A DNA stretch of 64,000 nucleotides, from positions 186,001-250,000 of the forward strand of contig CAZNAI010000007.1 of the NCBI GenBank assembly GCA_964571235.1, in the 5' to 3' direction. The stretch comes from JACRAV01 sp964571235 (GTDB lineage: Bacteria > Zixibacteria > MSB-5A5 > GN15 > FEB-12). A program made the translations under genes and the position numbers. Below are positions 52,764-62,035 of the stretch, piece after piece; positions within the stretch are counted from its first letter, which is position 1, and the number at the start of each line of letters is the position of its first letter. The notes below the pieces were generated by a model. The model did not search any database. It was not told where the DNA came from and was given only the letters and a program-made list of their open reading frames with translations.

Positions 52764-52789
52764 GGCGTCAAGCCGAGAGGCATGACGCC
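52764..52789. repeat. GGCGTCA...TGACGCC palindrome, right copy
   Basis: Matches the left copy at 52563-52588 in the same orientation, about 200 bp apart, 18 bp from the stop codon of the S9 peptidase gene. Confidence 0.8.
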
Positions 52790-52806
52790 ACGTGTTCGTC
52801 AAGAGC

Positions 52807-54813
52807 CTACAAATACCTCTTAAACCACTTCAAAATCCAATTCAATCGAGCCAATCGGCGGTCGGGGCGGCCGTGGCGCGAGAGGCCGTGGGGCTCCTCC
52901 GGGAAACGCACAAACTCAACTTTCTTGCGCATGTACCGAAGCGTGGTGAAGAGTTGTTCTCCCTGTTCGATATTGCATCGCAAATCGCGTTCGTTGTGGA
53001 TTATCAACAGAGGCGTTTTCACATTCTTGGCGTAAGTAAGTGGCGAGCATTTGAGGTAGTTTTCTCGATTACTCCACGGAGTTCCGTTCATCTCACGTTC
53101 CAGGTCCCACCCGATATCGGAATTGCCGAACATTGAGGCAAGCTCCACCACCGAGCGCTGAGTCACCGCCGCGGCAAAACGGTGCGTGTGCCCGACAATC
53201 CAGTTGGTCATATAGCCGCCGTACGAACCCCCGGTGACACCCATCCGCTTTTTGTCGATGAATTTCTGTTTCTCCATCCAGTCTGCGGCGGCCATGCAAT
53301 CTTTGTAGTCCAGATCACCCCAGCCGCCGGCGATCGCCTCAGCCCAGGTTTCGCCGCGACCCGATCCGCCGCGCGGGTTGGTATAGAACACGACAAATCC
53401 ATTGGAAGCGAGGAATTGCATCTCATGGAAGAAGGTACTTCCGTACTGCACACGCGGACCACCGTGAATTTCAAGTATGGCCGGATATTTTCGATTCGGA
53501 TTGAAATTCGGCGGGGTCAAAAGCCAGCCGGTGACTGAAGTGCCGTCGAACGATTTGAATTTTAACTTCTTTGTTTTGCCAAGTTTGATCTCGGTGCGAA
53601 GAATTGGATTCAGATCAGTGTGCTTGGTGTACTTTTTCTCGCCGCCATACTCGGCCGGACAGGTGATCACCTCGCCGGGATTGTTCAGGTCTGCAAGAAC
53701 CATCGCCGCCACTTTTCCGCGACCGTTCATCGAAAGTCCCTTGATATGGCATTCGCCTTTGAATATGCGTGTCGGTGTGCCACCGGAGCGGGGGACATAG
53801 TAGGCGTTAGTGGAGCCATCGTCGGAAGAGAGGAAGTAAATGCGCTTCCCGTCACCCGACCAATAATGCGAGACTGTTTCATGTACATCAGACAGGTCGG
53901 CAATCGTCTGATCCATGACGAATCGGTCGAATTTCGGCAGTAAGTCTTTTGCTTTCGGATTGCCGTTCACACCCACAATCCATAAGTGCCGATTAGTCAC
54001 ACCCCAGCAGTCGTTTGGATTGTCGTGTCCGGCGTAGAGAATCAGTTTGCCATCGGGGGAGAACTTGGGGAGCTCTTTTGGACCGGCAGGCGTTGCAATC
54101 TTTCGCTCACGCCCTCCGTTGATCGGCATCACAAAAAGATCGTCACACAACAGATCAATATCCGGCTCGTTGCTTCGGTTGGAGATAAAGACAATTGACT
54201 TGCCGTCGGGGGATACCGCCGGCGAGTGGTTGTCAAACTTTGGCGACGATGTGAGTTGTTTAAGCTTGGTGTCGGCCAGATTGAGAACATAAATCTGCGC
54301 ACGATCTTTGGGCAGGAACCCGTACCCGTCGAGGCGATAGAAAAGCCTCGTGATATGACGATACACCGGTGCGTCGTTCTTCTTTTTTTCATCTTCGATA
54401 TAATGCGAGTCGCGATATCGCATCGCGAACACCAGTTTGTCGCCGGCCGGAGTCCAGTTCAGTTCCATGATGTCGGCATCCAGCTCGATCACTTTTCGTT
54501 CGGCGCCGCCGAAAACAGGCATGAGGTAGATACCGGTCTTTTTGTCTCGGGACGATACAAAGGCAATCTGCGCGCCATCGGGCGACCAAACCGGTTTGCC
54601 GTCCGACCAATTGCCGGTCGTGAACTGGCGAACCTCGCCGGACTTGAGATTCTTCACCCAAATATTGGTGTAATACTTGTTTTCTTTGGCGTCGATCCGC
54701 TCGGCCGTCCAAGCCAGATGGGATTCGTCGGGGGAAATCGATATCGAAGTCAGGGCATTGAGCCGCAGTAAATCGGTGTCTTTGATCGGGCGACGCGTCG
54801 CTTTTTTAGCCAT
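52807..54813 (-). CDS. S9-family prolyl oligopeptidase / acylaminoacyl-peptidase-like
   Basis: 668 residues. The first two thirds are a WD40/TolB-like propeller (VWSPDGAQIAFVSSRD, SPAVSPDGKSIVFISNRS, KFSPDGKLILYAG). The last third is an alpha/beta hydrolase with Ser530 in GGSYGGYM, Asp610 in NERDLRC and His642 in EEPHGLSR, the S9 triad order. No signal peptide is visible (MAKKATRRP start), so it is probably cytoplasmic; it resembles DPP4/AAP homologues. AAGGAG precedes the ATG. It is divergent from the E1 gene. Confidence 0.9.
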   Translation of the reverse strand: MAKKATRRPIKDTDLLRLNALTSISISPDESHLAWTAERIDAKENKYYTNIWVKNLKSGEVRQFTTGNWSDGKPVWSPDGAQIAFVSSRDKKTGIYLMPVFGGAERKVIELDADIMELNWTPAGDKLVFAMRYRDSHYIEDEKKKNDAPVYRHITRLFYRLDGYGFLPKDRAQIYVLNLADTKLKQLTSSPKFDNHSPAVSPDGKSIVFISNRSNEPDIDLLCDDLFVMPINGGRERKIATPAGPKELPKFSPDGKLILYAGHDNPNDCWGVTNRHLWIVGVNGNPKAKDLLPKFDRFVMDQTIADLSDVHETVSHYWSGDGKRIYFLSSDDGSTNAYYVPRSGGTPTRIFKGECHIKGLSMNGRGKVAAMVLADLNNPGEVITCPAEYGGEKKYTKHTDLNPILRTEIKLGKTKKLKFKSFDGTSVTGWLLTPPNFNPNRKYPAILEIHGGPRVQYGSTFFHEMQFLASNGFVVFYTNPRGGSGRGETWAEAIAGGWGDLDYKDCMAAADWMEKQKFIDKKRMGVTGGSYGGYMTNWIVGHTHRFAAAVTQRSVVELASMFGNSDIGWDLEREMNGTPWSNRENYLKCSPLTYAKNVKTPLLIIHNERDLRCNIEQGEQLFTTLRYMRKKVEFVRFPEEPHGLSRHGRPDRRLARLNWILKWFKRYL

Positions 54814-55069
54814 GAAGGCACACTCCTTGTTAGCTTTCTGTTTGTCTGTTCGCCAAGATACCGGCTATGCTGTTCGGCCACAAGCGGTTTCGGGCGCGGG
54901 TAAGAATCGACCCACTTTGCCGATATTGTCCTGTAGCCCCGCAAATATTTTTTGCCTTTTGGCGCAAAACATCTATTTTAGCGGGAGCAATTGGGGTGGT
55001 GTGGTTGTTTGACCGCATGGACCCCGACTGCGCCCATGCGGCGCACGCAACCCCTGAGGAGGTTTTGAG
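54814..55069. other. 256-bp divergent spacer with candidate promoter for the E1 gene
   Basis: Between divergent genes. Plus-strand candidate promoter TTGCCT (54952-54957), 16 bp, TATTTT (54974-54979). GAGGAGG at 55056-55062 is the ribosome-binding site for the next gene. No further element is recognised. Confidence 0.5.
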
Positions 55070-57364
55070 TTGGAAGTTCTCGCGTTAATCGACAAAGTCC
55101 GCAACTACTCCGGCAAACTGCCTACCCGCCCGAAACCGAATCAGGCGCTGGAAGGATTCTCCGGTCGGACCCCCAATGAATTAAAACAAATGTTGAAAAT
55201 CATGCTCACCGCGCGCCGGGTGGAGCGTGAAGAAAAACTACTCCTTCGCAAAGGATACAACCGCTTCTTCATCGGATGCGGCGGCAAAGAGTTGATGGAT
55301 GTCTGTCTGGCGAGCAATCTGCGATCCAGCGATCCGTTCTTTGGCTATTACCGCAACAAGGCGTTTGATCTGTATCGCGGATCATCCTTGAAAGACAAAA
55401 TGCTCGAAGCGATCGGCGATCCTCGTTCGCGCAACGGTGGTCAGCAGATTCCGGCTCACCCGGGATATCCCGATCTGGCCATTCTGCCGCAGGCCTCGCC
55501 GACCGGCGCCCACGCCATCGAAGCGGCCGGACTATCCGAAGCGGTCAAGCATCCCACGCCTATTTCTGCGGTGGCGCCAATTCCCGGCGGCGCGTACCCA
55601 ACCGATGCGATCACTCTTTGCTGTATCGGCGAAGGTTCAACTTCCGAAGCTGAATTCGCACGCGCGGTTTTCTACACTGTGTTCTATAAGACTCGCGCCA
55701 TTTTCTCTATCTACAACTGTGGCTGGGCTATTTCGGTGTCGGTACAGGAACAGTTCCCCGAGGGGGACCCGACCACGCCGTTTGAAGGATACAAGCGTTT
55801 CGGACTTAAGATTCTTCAGGTCGACGGTACGGATGTAAAGGACGCGCTGGCAAAGTGCGCTGAGGCGGCCGAGTACACCCGCGCGGGCAACGGCCCAGTG
55901 CTGATGAATGTGAAAACAACCCGCGAGGGTTCGCATTCCGGATCGGACGATCAATCGTTCTATATGGATCCGGTCGAGGCCGACTGGCATACGTACAATG
56001 ACTGCATTCTGAAGACCTGCAACACGCTGATGGAAGCGGGCGTTGTAACGCCCAAAGAAATCGGCGATATGTGGGACGAACTCGACACCGAGATCACCAA
56101 GGAATCACAGTGGGCGGTTTCGACTTTCCAGCCGAAAACCCGCGAGTTTATCGAAAGTCTGATCTACACATACAATTTCGAAGACGCCAAAGCGACCTGG
56201 AAAAAATACCGCGATCACGCTAATGTCGACCGGGCGGCGAAATTCAAAGAGTATCACCAAAAGGGATATTTCGCGACACCGGAACTTCCGGAACATGCCG
56301 GTCCGATGACGATGCGCTTTGCGATCAATTACACGCTCTTTGAAATTTTCCAGATGACGGAAGACTGTATCACCTTCGGCGAAGATGTCGCCGATTTCTC
56401 CGGTCACATGATCGAAGAAAAAGAAAAGCAGTCCAAGCTCAAAGGCAAAGGTGGCGTCTTTCTGGTGACCAAAAATCTTCAGCGCGAGTTCGGCAACAGC
56501 CGTTGCTTTAACTCGCCGCTGGATGAAGCCGGCATTTTAGGCCGCGCTTCTGGCCATGCCTATCAGGGCCGTCGGATAATCCCCGAAATTCAGTTCCTCG
56601 ATTATATGTCACCTGCCTATCAGGTACTCAAAGACAAGATCGCCACAACCTATCAGCGGTCGGGCGGACTGTTTAAGATGCCGATGGTGATTCGCACAAC
56701 CTATGGCGGATACAAACAGGGCGCGGGTGCATTCTGGCACTCGGAAGGAAACCTCGGTACCTGGATGAATATTCCGGGTCTGCTGATCGCGGTTCCCTCA
56801 AACGCCTACGACGCCGCCGGACTTTTGAAAACCGCTTGGGCCTCCGACGATCCGGTGCTCTTTTGCGAATCAGTCGCGCTGTACAACCGTCGCGACTGGG
56901 AAGGTGTGCCAATTGAAGCGCAACTGCCGGGTATCGACGAACTGATTCCGTTTGGTGTCGCGAAAGTCTACAACGAAGAACACTCCGATGTCGGCATTAT
57001 CACCTACGGCGCTACTTTCCAGATGTGTCGCAAAGCGGCGGAAGTACTCCTCGAAAAGGGAATCCACGTCCGCGTGGTCGATCTTCGCACAGTCAAGCCG
57101 ATGGACGAAGAGTGCATCATTCGCACTGCCAAAGAGTGCGGCAAAGTGCTGGTGGTGACCGAAGACCGTTTCCACGGTGGCGCGGCCGCGACGATCGCGT
57201 CGATTATCACAGGCGGTGAAGGGCTGTTCAGTCTTGAAGCTCCGGTGAAACTGCTGACTGCTATCGATGCCCGTGTGGCGTACGGTGTCGACGGCGACGA
57301 GGCCTGCTTGCCGACAGTCGGAAAGATTGTTGCCGCGGTCGAGGACCTTCACGACCGTTACTAA
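55070..57364 (+). CDS. Branched-chain 2-oxoacid dehydrogenase E1, alpha-beta fusion
   Basis: 764 residues, with the E1 alpha and beta chains in one polypeptide. Alpha part (about 35-390): ARRVEREEKLLLRKG, then the thiamine-diphosphate region CIGEGSTSEAEFARAVF (about 185-200) and IYNCGWAISVSVQEQ. Beta part (about 400-760): MRFAINYTLFEIFQMTED, TFGEDVADFSG, FNSPLDEAGILGRASG, GAGAFWHSEG, PSNAYDAAGLLKTAW, and VVDLRTVKPMDEE. E1 decarboxylates branched-chain 2-oxoacids and passes the acyl to lipoylated E2, which is not in this window. TTG 55070 is chosen on GAGGAGG seven bases upstream. It is probably a single-gene transcript ending at 57417. Confidence 0.87.
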   Translation: MEVLALIDKVRNYSGKLPTRPKPNQALEGFSGRTPNELKQMLKIMLTARRVEREEKLLLRKGYNRFFIGCGGKELMDVCLASNLRSSDPFFGYYRNKAFDLYRGSSLKDKMLEAIGDPRSRNGGQQIPAHPGYPDLAILPQASPTGAHAIEAAGLSEAVKHPTPISAVAPIPGGAYPTDAITLCCIGEGSTSEAEFARAVFYTVFYKTRAIFSIYNCGWAISVSVQEQFPEGDPTTPFEGYKRFGLKILQVDGTDVKDALAKCAEAAEYTRAGNGPVLMNVKTTREGSHSGSDDQSFYMDPVEADWHTYNDCILKTCNTLMEAGVVTPKEIGDMWDELDTEITKESQWAVSTFQPKTREFIESLIYTYNFEDAKATWKKYRDHANVDRAAKFKEYHQKGYFATPELPEHAGPMTMRFAINYTLFEIFQMTEDCITFGEDVADFSGHMIEEKEKQSKLKGKGGVFLVTKNLQREFGNSRCFNSPLDEAGILGRASGHAYQGRRIIPEIQFLDYMSPAYQVLKDKIATTYQRSGGLFKMPMVIRTTYGGYKQGAGAFWHSEGNLGTWMNIPGLLIAVPSNAYDAAGLLKTAWASDDPVLFCESVALYNRRDWEGVPIEAQLPGIDELIPFGVAKVYNEEHSDVGIITYGATFQMCRKAAEVLLEKGIHVRVVDLRTVKPMDEECIIRTAKECGKVLVVTEDRFHGGAAATIASIITGGEGLFSLEAPVKLLTAIDARVAYGVDGDEACLPTVGKIVAAVEDLHDRY

Positions 57365-57390
57365 CCCGATAGTATTCTTGATCTTTTGTG

Positions 57391-57421
57391 CCGCCGGTCT
57401 GTCATTCAGGCCGGCGGTTTT
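57391..57421 (+). terminator. Terminator after the E1 gene
   Basis: CCGCCGG with inner CTG pairs with CAG and CCGGCGG (57391-57417) around a TCATT loop, then TTTT. About 30 bp after the stop. Confidence 0.65.
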
Positions 57422-57587
57422 GCATACGGCACGCGGTTTATCCAGCGACACGGGCTGTCAAAAAAAGTTGCTGACCTTTAATCTCAACGGTATCTTTAGC
57501 TGTCTACTACTCGACACCAAACAAGTCGAAAGGGTACGATCACTTGCTGTAACGTGATGGTCGCCCAAGCACGTAGGAGGAAGCTAT

Positions 57588-58664
57588 ATGAAGAAAGTAT
57601 TTCTGCCGTTCGCCGCAATGCTGTTACTGCTGGTCATCGGCTGTTCCGAGCAAAAATCGACAACTCCGGACTCAACGGCCGACCAGACCGAAAATCCGAC
57701 CGTCGATCCAACCGCCGTGGTCTTGGAAAGCGCAGGGACAGATTGGTCCCAACCGGAATTGGCGCCGACTTTTCAGACACAGCTTGATTCGATTGACACG
57801 AGCTACGATGCGTATGCTCTGGTCTTCATTTGGGGGCAGTGCGCAAACAAGTATGATTCTGTTCGCATGACTACCGACTGGTCCGGTTCGGTGTCGATGA
57901 ACGCCGCCGGAAGCATGCGCGTAAGACGTGTGATTCGCTTTGAACCGGGGCAGGATACACTCTATCCGCCTACTGATTCGCAATCAGTGAGTTGGGGATC
58001 AGTCACCACCTTGGATGTCGATGGTCTTGGGCTGGTCGTGCTTGTCAAGCGGGGCGTGGTTTATGCGGTAGCGCCGACCATTTCTTTTACCACGACACCT
58101 TTTTCGATAGAAATCCCAGTTGGGGACCTCGCGAAACTCAACTTGTATCAGAGAATCGACGACCACAACGGTATCGTGATTTTCGCACGGCAACTCCCGC
58201 GCCGCCACTGCCCGCAGGGCGGTGTGCTGGGTGTGTGGCATCGGGACTCGACCTCGTGGAATGGGCCTTTTGAAGGAATTTGGTTGCGAGGAGAGCCGTT
58301 CATTTGGCCGCTTACGAATGCGGCGGTCAAAGTCGGCAAAGTTCATGGCCGCTTTTTTACAACCGATGACTTTCAACATCTTTTTAGGGGGCGTTACACT
58401 GACCCCGACGGGGTTGAAGTAGGCGATGTTTTCGGTACGTGGTTCTACGATGATCCAACGATGTGCCCGATGTGTGGAGCGGGCCACGCCCGGTTCAAAG
58501 GCAGGTTTACCCGTGACGGTCAGGGTGAAATAGGCACGATCGAAGGCGAACTTGGGTTCGGCTTTGGGCCCACAATGCCGAAAACTGATATGCCGCTCCA
58601 CGGCCGCTGGCGGGTTGATTGTCCCCCTGCAGGTGAACCTAATACAGACAATTCAGCGAACTAA
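57588..58664 (+). CDS. Lipoprotein of unknown function
   Basis: 358 residues. Lipobox VIGC (Cys19) after a clear signal peptide, then a Thr/Pro/Asp-rich linker. Visible segments: YDAYALVFIWGQCANKYD, RHCPQGGVLGVWHRDSTS, GKVHGRFFTTDDF, MCPMCGAGHARFKGRF and GTIEGELGFG. The MCPMCG pair could bind metal. No family is recognised. AGGAGG sits just before the ATG. The previous gene is terminated, so it has its own transcript, ending at the terminator at 58694. Confidence 0.65.
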   Translation: MKKVFLPFAAMLLLLVIGCSEQKSTTPDSTADQTENPTVDPTAVVLESAGTDWSQPELAPTFQTQLDSIDTSYDAYALVFIWGQCANKYDSVRMTTDWSGSVSMNAAGSMRVRRVIRFEPGQDTLYPPTDSQSVSWGSVTTLDVDGLGLVVLVKRGVVYAVAPTISFTTTPFSIEIPVGDLAKLNLYQRIDDHNGIVIFARQLPRRHCPQGGVLGVWHRDSTSWNGPFEGIWLRGEPFIWPLTNAAVKVGKVHGRFFTTDDFQHLFRGRYTDPDGVEVGDVFGTWFYDDPTMCPMCGAGHARFKGRFTRDGQGEIGTIEGELGFGFGPTMPKTDMPLHGRWRVDCPPAGEPNTDNSAN

Positions 58665-58693
58665 CGCACACTGAGATCTCGCCTGCAAATGAC

Positions 58694-58727
58694 AAGCCCG
58701 GCCGGATAACTTCCGGTCGGGCTTTTT
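58694..58727 (+). terminator. Terminator between convergent genes
   Basis: AAGCCCGGCCGG-ataactt-CCGGTCGGGCTT is a 12-bp stem with one G-T pair, followed by TTTT. It terminates the lipoprotein transcript; on the minus strand no T run follows. Confidence 0.8.
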
Positions 58728-58745
58728 CGTTTGATCACTTTGCTA

Positions 58746-60254
58746 TTAGCGTTGTTGTTTGATAAGGGCTCTCAATCGATTCCTATCTTCACCAGTGAGG
58801 ACCAAGAGTAGGCCGATGCCGCCACAAAGCAAAGTCGCTCCCACCGACAGCGCAAGGGCGAGCCATCCGTCGACAGCGAAAAGGGTAGATAGCAGATATC
58901 CGGGAATCAGCGTGAATATTGTCGCGATCACAGCCGATCTACATTGGCCCCACAGCAGATCAATCGGCCCCACGCTGACAGCCTGCGACACAAAGAATGG
59001 GTAGACTCCCAGATAGCAGACTAACTGCGGAATCGCATTGGCCAGCGCGATCCCAACCGCTCCCATAGGGCGTATTAGAATTATCGCGAGCAATAGCTTA
59101 AGAGCGGCTTCACCTACTACCGTGTAGAAAAGTAGTCGATGCTTGTTTACCGCGAACAACATCGAATTACTGAGGATATGGGGGACAAAGACCGCCGAGC
59201 CGACCGCCAGAATAATCATCACACGGGCGGTATCTTCAAATCCCGCCGGTAACCAGAGCGATACCACCGGCTGAGCGTAGATTGCCACCAATCCGAGCAC
59301 CGCAAAGCCTCCGTAGGAGGCGTATCTGAAGAGTTTCAAGTAGAGCGTGGTGGCGGCGCTCATTTCTTGCGCTCCCTTGGCGTGCGCGACTGCGGCAGTC
59401 AACGGCGTGCCGACCGCGTTCACCAAATGGCGGATATATCCGGCCAGTTGCGTGGCGGGATTGAAAATACCGGCGGCACTCGCCGAGGCAAAGAAGCCGA
59501 GCAGTAGCGAGTCGGTGTTGAAAATCACCATCCAGGCAAGTGTGATCCCAAAGGTGATTTTTGAATAGTCGAACAGGCTTTTCGTCAGTATCTGATCCGT
59601 CGTCGTGCTGAGCCGCCACTCGGGGAAAATTCGTTTGAGCCACCAGAGGGACACAATCTGACGGAGTATTCCAAACCCCAGCACGGTTGCCGCCAGCGGA
59701 ACCAGTCCGGCGCCGGACTTAAGGAGCAGGATCATGACGATAGTCCGGGCGATATCTTCAGCGACCCCTATAATTGTCAGACTGTCGTACCGTTGAAATC
59801 CGCCGAGCGATGCCGTGACCGGGACAAACCAAAACCGAATTCCCGCGAAGAGTCCGATCAATACAAGTGCCCATTGTGATTCGACCAGCAGTGAGGGGGA
59901 GTCGACTTTGAGATAGGGGAGAACCAGCCATGCGGCGCCGGCGGTCAAGATCACCGCCGCGATTCCAAACCAGAAATAAAGACGCCCCGATGTATTGATA
60001 ACCCGGCTGACCCCCTCGCGGTCACCTCGACCCAGACAGGTAGCGACAAAGTTGATGATCGCCTTCTCAAATCCGAAATCGAGCAAGGCCAGATAATTAA
60101 TAATCTGAAAGAGAATTCCCCACACGCCGTATCGGGCGGCGCCCAGTGATTCGGTAATACAAGGGACAAAGACAAAGGCCAGAGCGATTCGTACGGCGAA
60201 TGCTCCCCACAATGCCAAGATGTTTCGTCGGAATATTGCGCTTGGTGCAACCAC
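58746..60254 (-). CDS. Polysaccharide/oligosaccharide flippase (Wzx/MurJ-like, MOP superfamily)
   Basis: 502 residues, about 12-14 membrane helices. The start MVAPSAIFRRNILALWGAF, YGVWGILFQIINYLALLDFG, VSLWWLKRIFP and repeated LxxG(x)n patterns fit the oligosaccharide-flippase branch of the MOP superfamily. It would move lipid-linked glycans across the inner membrane. GTG 60254 is used; no Shine-Dalgarno is evident and a later start is possible. It is convergent with the lipoprotein gene and divergent from the TonB-C-like gene at 60302. Confidence 0.8.
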   Translation of the reverse strand: MVAPSAIFRRNILALWGAFAVRIALAFVFVPCITESLGAARYGVWGILFQIINYLALLDFGFEKAIINFVATCLGRGDREGVSRVINTSGRLYFWFGIAAVILTAGAAWLVLPYLKVDSPSLLVESQWALVLIGLFAGIRFWFVPVTASLGGFQRYDSLTIIGVAEDIARTIVMILLLKSGAGLVPLAATVLGFGILRQIVSLWWLKRIFPEWRLSTTTDQILTKSLFDYSKITFGITLAWMVIFNTDSLLLGFFASASAAGIFNPATQLAGYIRHLVNAVGTPLTAAVAHAKGAQEMSAATTLYLKLFRYASYGGFAVLGLVAIYAQPVVSLWLPAGFEDTARVMIILAVGSAVFVPHILSNSMLFAVNKHRLLFYTVVGEAALKLLLAIILIRPMGAVGIALANAIPQLVCYLGVYPFFVSQAVSVGPIDLLWGQCRSAVIATIFTLIPGYLLSTLFAVDGWLALALSVGATLLCGGIGLLLVLTGEDRNRLRALIKQQR

Positions 60255-60267
60255 TGGTCTATGCTAT

Positions 60268-60276
60268 TGCTATAAG
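60268..60276 (+). promoter_or_regulatory. Extended -10 promoter candidate
   Basis: TGC followed by TATAAG (60271-60276) is an extended -10. No good -35 at the right spacing. It would place the start near 60283, consistent with translation from ATG 60302 or 60314. Confidence 0.45.
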
Positions 60277-60301
60277 GTGCATGCCAGTATACCTTGAATG
60301 G

Positions 60302-61465
60302 ATGCGTCCTGCAATGCCAACAATACTCCGACGCTCGATCTGGCGTCTGCCTACAATAGTGGCGGCTGTGGTGTCTGTCGGAGTGGCGGCGTTCGCTCAA
60401 CAGCGTCCGGTCACCAAAGGAGTGGCGCTGGCGTATCCTCAGCAACAGTCAGTCGAAGTACCGGTGAGTATGACCATCGGGTTACCGCACGAAATCCGAA
60501 TTCCGGTTGATATAACCGTTTCGGAACTTGGAAAAGTGAAGTTTGTCAAACTTCCCTTTATCGAAGACTCGGTCTATCGTGGCAGTTTCGACTCTCTCTT
60601 GGCTCATATCGAGTTTGTTCCCGGTCTGCGGAACGGAGAGCCATCAGAACAAATACTACCGCTGGATCTGGCATTGCGTCCGGGAGCGACAAGGCTCGGC
60701 ATACTCTCTCCTGTATCAGCAGACTCTTTAGTAGTGACATCGGCCGCCGAGTACGCGTGTGCGCTCGATGTCAACAAAGTGCCCGTTCCCAAAATACAGA
60801 AATTGGGTCCGTACGGCTTTCCCGGAATAGTCCCGTCGACAGCGGTCGCTCTTCCGTCTGTGGTCGCAAGAATCTCCGTTTCACAATCGGGGCGACCCCG
60901 TAATGTTGAAATTGTCAATTCGACAATTGAGGGGCAAAACGACCAGTTACAGTCACTCTTGAACTGGGCCACGTTTGTGATTGATGCCAAGCCAGCTACC
61001 GCCACCGAGGACTATTACGCCGCGTTCGTTTTTCATCCGGGCGTATCCTATCCGACAAAACGGTTCAGTGCTGTGGCGCATGACACGATTCGCTCTGCCC
61101 GCGACTTTTTGGTGCAGATTCTGCCCGACACACTTGGACTACTGGTTCCGCCGCTACCGCGACTCTTCACTGGAGATAGTGTTTCGATAGCCGAGGCAAC
61201 AAAGAAACTGTACGGACGGGTAGCGATTGATCTCGATATCGACACTGCCGGTCTTGTGACCATTAAGCGGATTTCGCGAAAAGAACGTCCTGTGAAGCGG
61301 CTGGTTGATCTGACGTTCGGTCAGTTGACATTTTATCCGGCGCTCGGATTTGATGGTCGACCACGGAGTTTCTCAGGATTGCTCTATCTCGACTTTGAAG
61401 GTAGTGCAATCATACGAGTTCACGCCGCTTGGCTCCGTAATCGCACTTTTCAGCCGATCCGCTAA
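60302..61465 (+). CDS. Exported protein with TonB-C-like domains
   Basis: About 387 residues from ATG 60302 (60281 and 60314 are alternatives; the frame is open to 60200, overlapping the flippase gene). Signal peptide follows (WRLPTIVAAVVSVGVAAFAQ). Several segments resemble the TonB C-terminal fold: VEVPVSMTIGLPHEIRIPVD; VVARISVSQSGRPRNVEIVN; and GRVAIDLDIDTAGLVTIKRI with QLTFYPALGFDGRPRSFSG. The pattern (beta strand, G-x-(V/P), strand, F-x-P-(A)-x-x-x-G) is that of TonB_C. No transmembrane anchor or Pro-rich linker is present, so it is not a typical TonB. Function unknown. Confidence 0.55.
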   Translation: MRPAMPTILRRSIWRLPTIVAAVVSVGVAAFAQQRPVTKGVALAYPQQQSVEVPVSMTIGLPHEIRIPVDITVSELGKVKFVKLPFIEDSVYRGSFDSLLAHIEFVPGLRNGEPSEQILPLDLALRPGATRLGILSPVSADSLVVTSAAEYACALDVNKVPVPKIQKLGPYGFPGIVPSTAVALPSVVARISVSQSGRPRNVEIVNSTIEGQNDQLQSLLNWATFVIDAKPATATEDYYAAFVFHPGVSYPTKRFSAVAHDTIRSARDFLVQILPDTLGLLVPPLPRLFTGDSVSIAEATKKLYGRVAIDLDIDTAGLVTIKRISRKERPVKRLVDLTFGQLTFYPALGFDGRPRSFSGLLYLDFEGSAIIRVHAAWLRNRTFQPIR

Positions 61466-61756
61466 CTACCTATTCCGTAACACCTTACCGTACGCCTCGA
61501 TTTCGATAGGCGAATTCCTCGCAGTTCCTGCGTAGCCAGAGCCCATCAGTTTTTTTTCAGTACGCTCAATTCCGGCCCCTCATCCTCTTAACGCATTGTA
61601 AGGTAATTAGATATGGGGATGCGCAGTCGGTGCGCCTATATCGTGGCACTTCATTTGAGACTGTTAGCATAGTGGCATGGATATTTTGCTCTTTGTCACG
61701 TTTGGGTGAATATGGAAGAAGTAGTACGCTTAACGGTATAAAGGATGGAAGCAGTT
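61466..61756. other. 291-bp spacer with a hairpin
   Basis: A hairpin ATGCGCA-gtcgg-TGCGCCT-type near 61620-61640 and a T-rich stretch near 61551 are visible. No gene or clear promoter is supported; TATAAA at 61737-61742 lacks a matching -35. Confidence 0.4.
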
Positions 61757-62035
61757 ATGGTTTTACTGACAAGGTCGCTTGATTTGATCGCGGCAACCAT
61801 ACTGGAGGCCACAATGGTGTACACGATAATAGAATTCCCGGATGTCCTGACCCCCGAGGCAGGGTTCTGGGCATTCGTCGCCGTGACTACCCACTTATTG
61901 TGGCGAGTAGTGCAGGTGGGACAATCGACACCGCAGTTGATTGCCGCCCTTGCGCGTAAGCGCCGGAGAAATTTGGACTTGACTCTCATTGCTGACTCCG
62001 TATTTTCACGGGTCTGTTATAGGAAAGATGGGTGA
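61757..62035 (+). CDS. Small predicted membrane protein
   Basis: 92 residues from ATG 61757; an ATG at 61745 is in frame but GGAAG fits the later one better. Two hydrophobic segments (SLDLIAATILEATMVYTIIE; AGFWAFVAVTTHLLWRVVQV), then a basic stretch (ARKRRRN). Its stop overlaps the GTG of the TPR gene (GTGA), which supports it as real and coupled. No family recognised. Confidence 0.55.
   Translation: MVLLTRSLDLIAATILEATMVYTIIEFPDVLTPEAGFWAFVAVTTHLLWRVVQVGQSTPQLIAALARKRRRNLDLTLIADSVFSRVCYRKDG

Noticed and set aside
52634..53035. A 133-codon frame on the plus strand after selC
   Set aside because: It covers the inverted repeat and the 3' end of the S9 peptidase gene in antisense.
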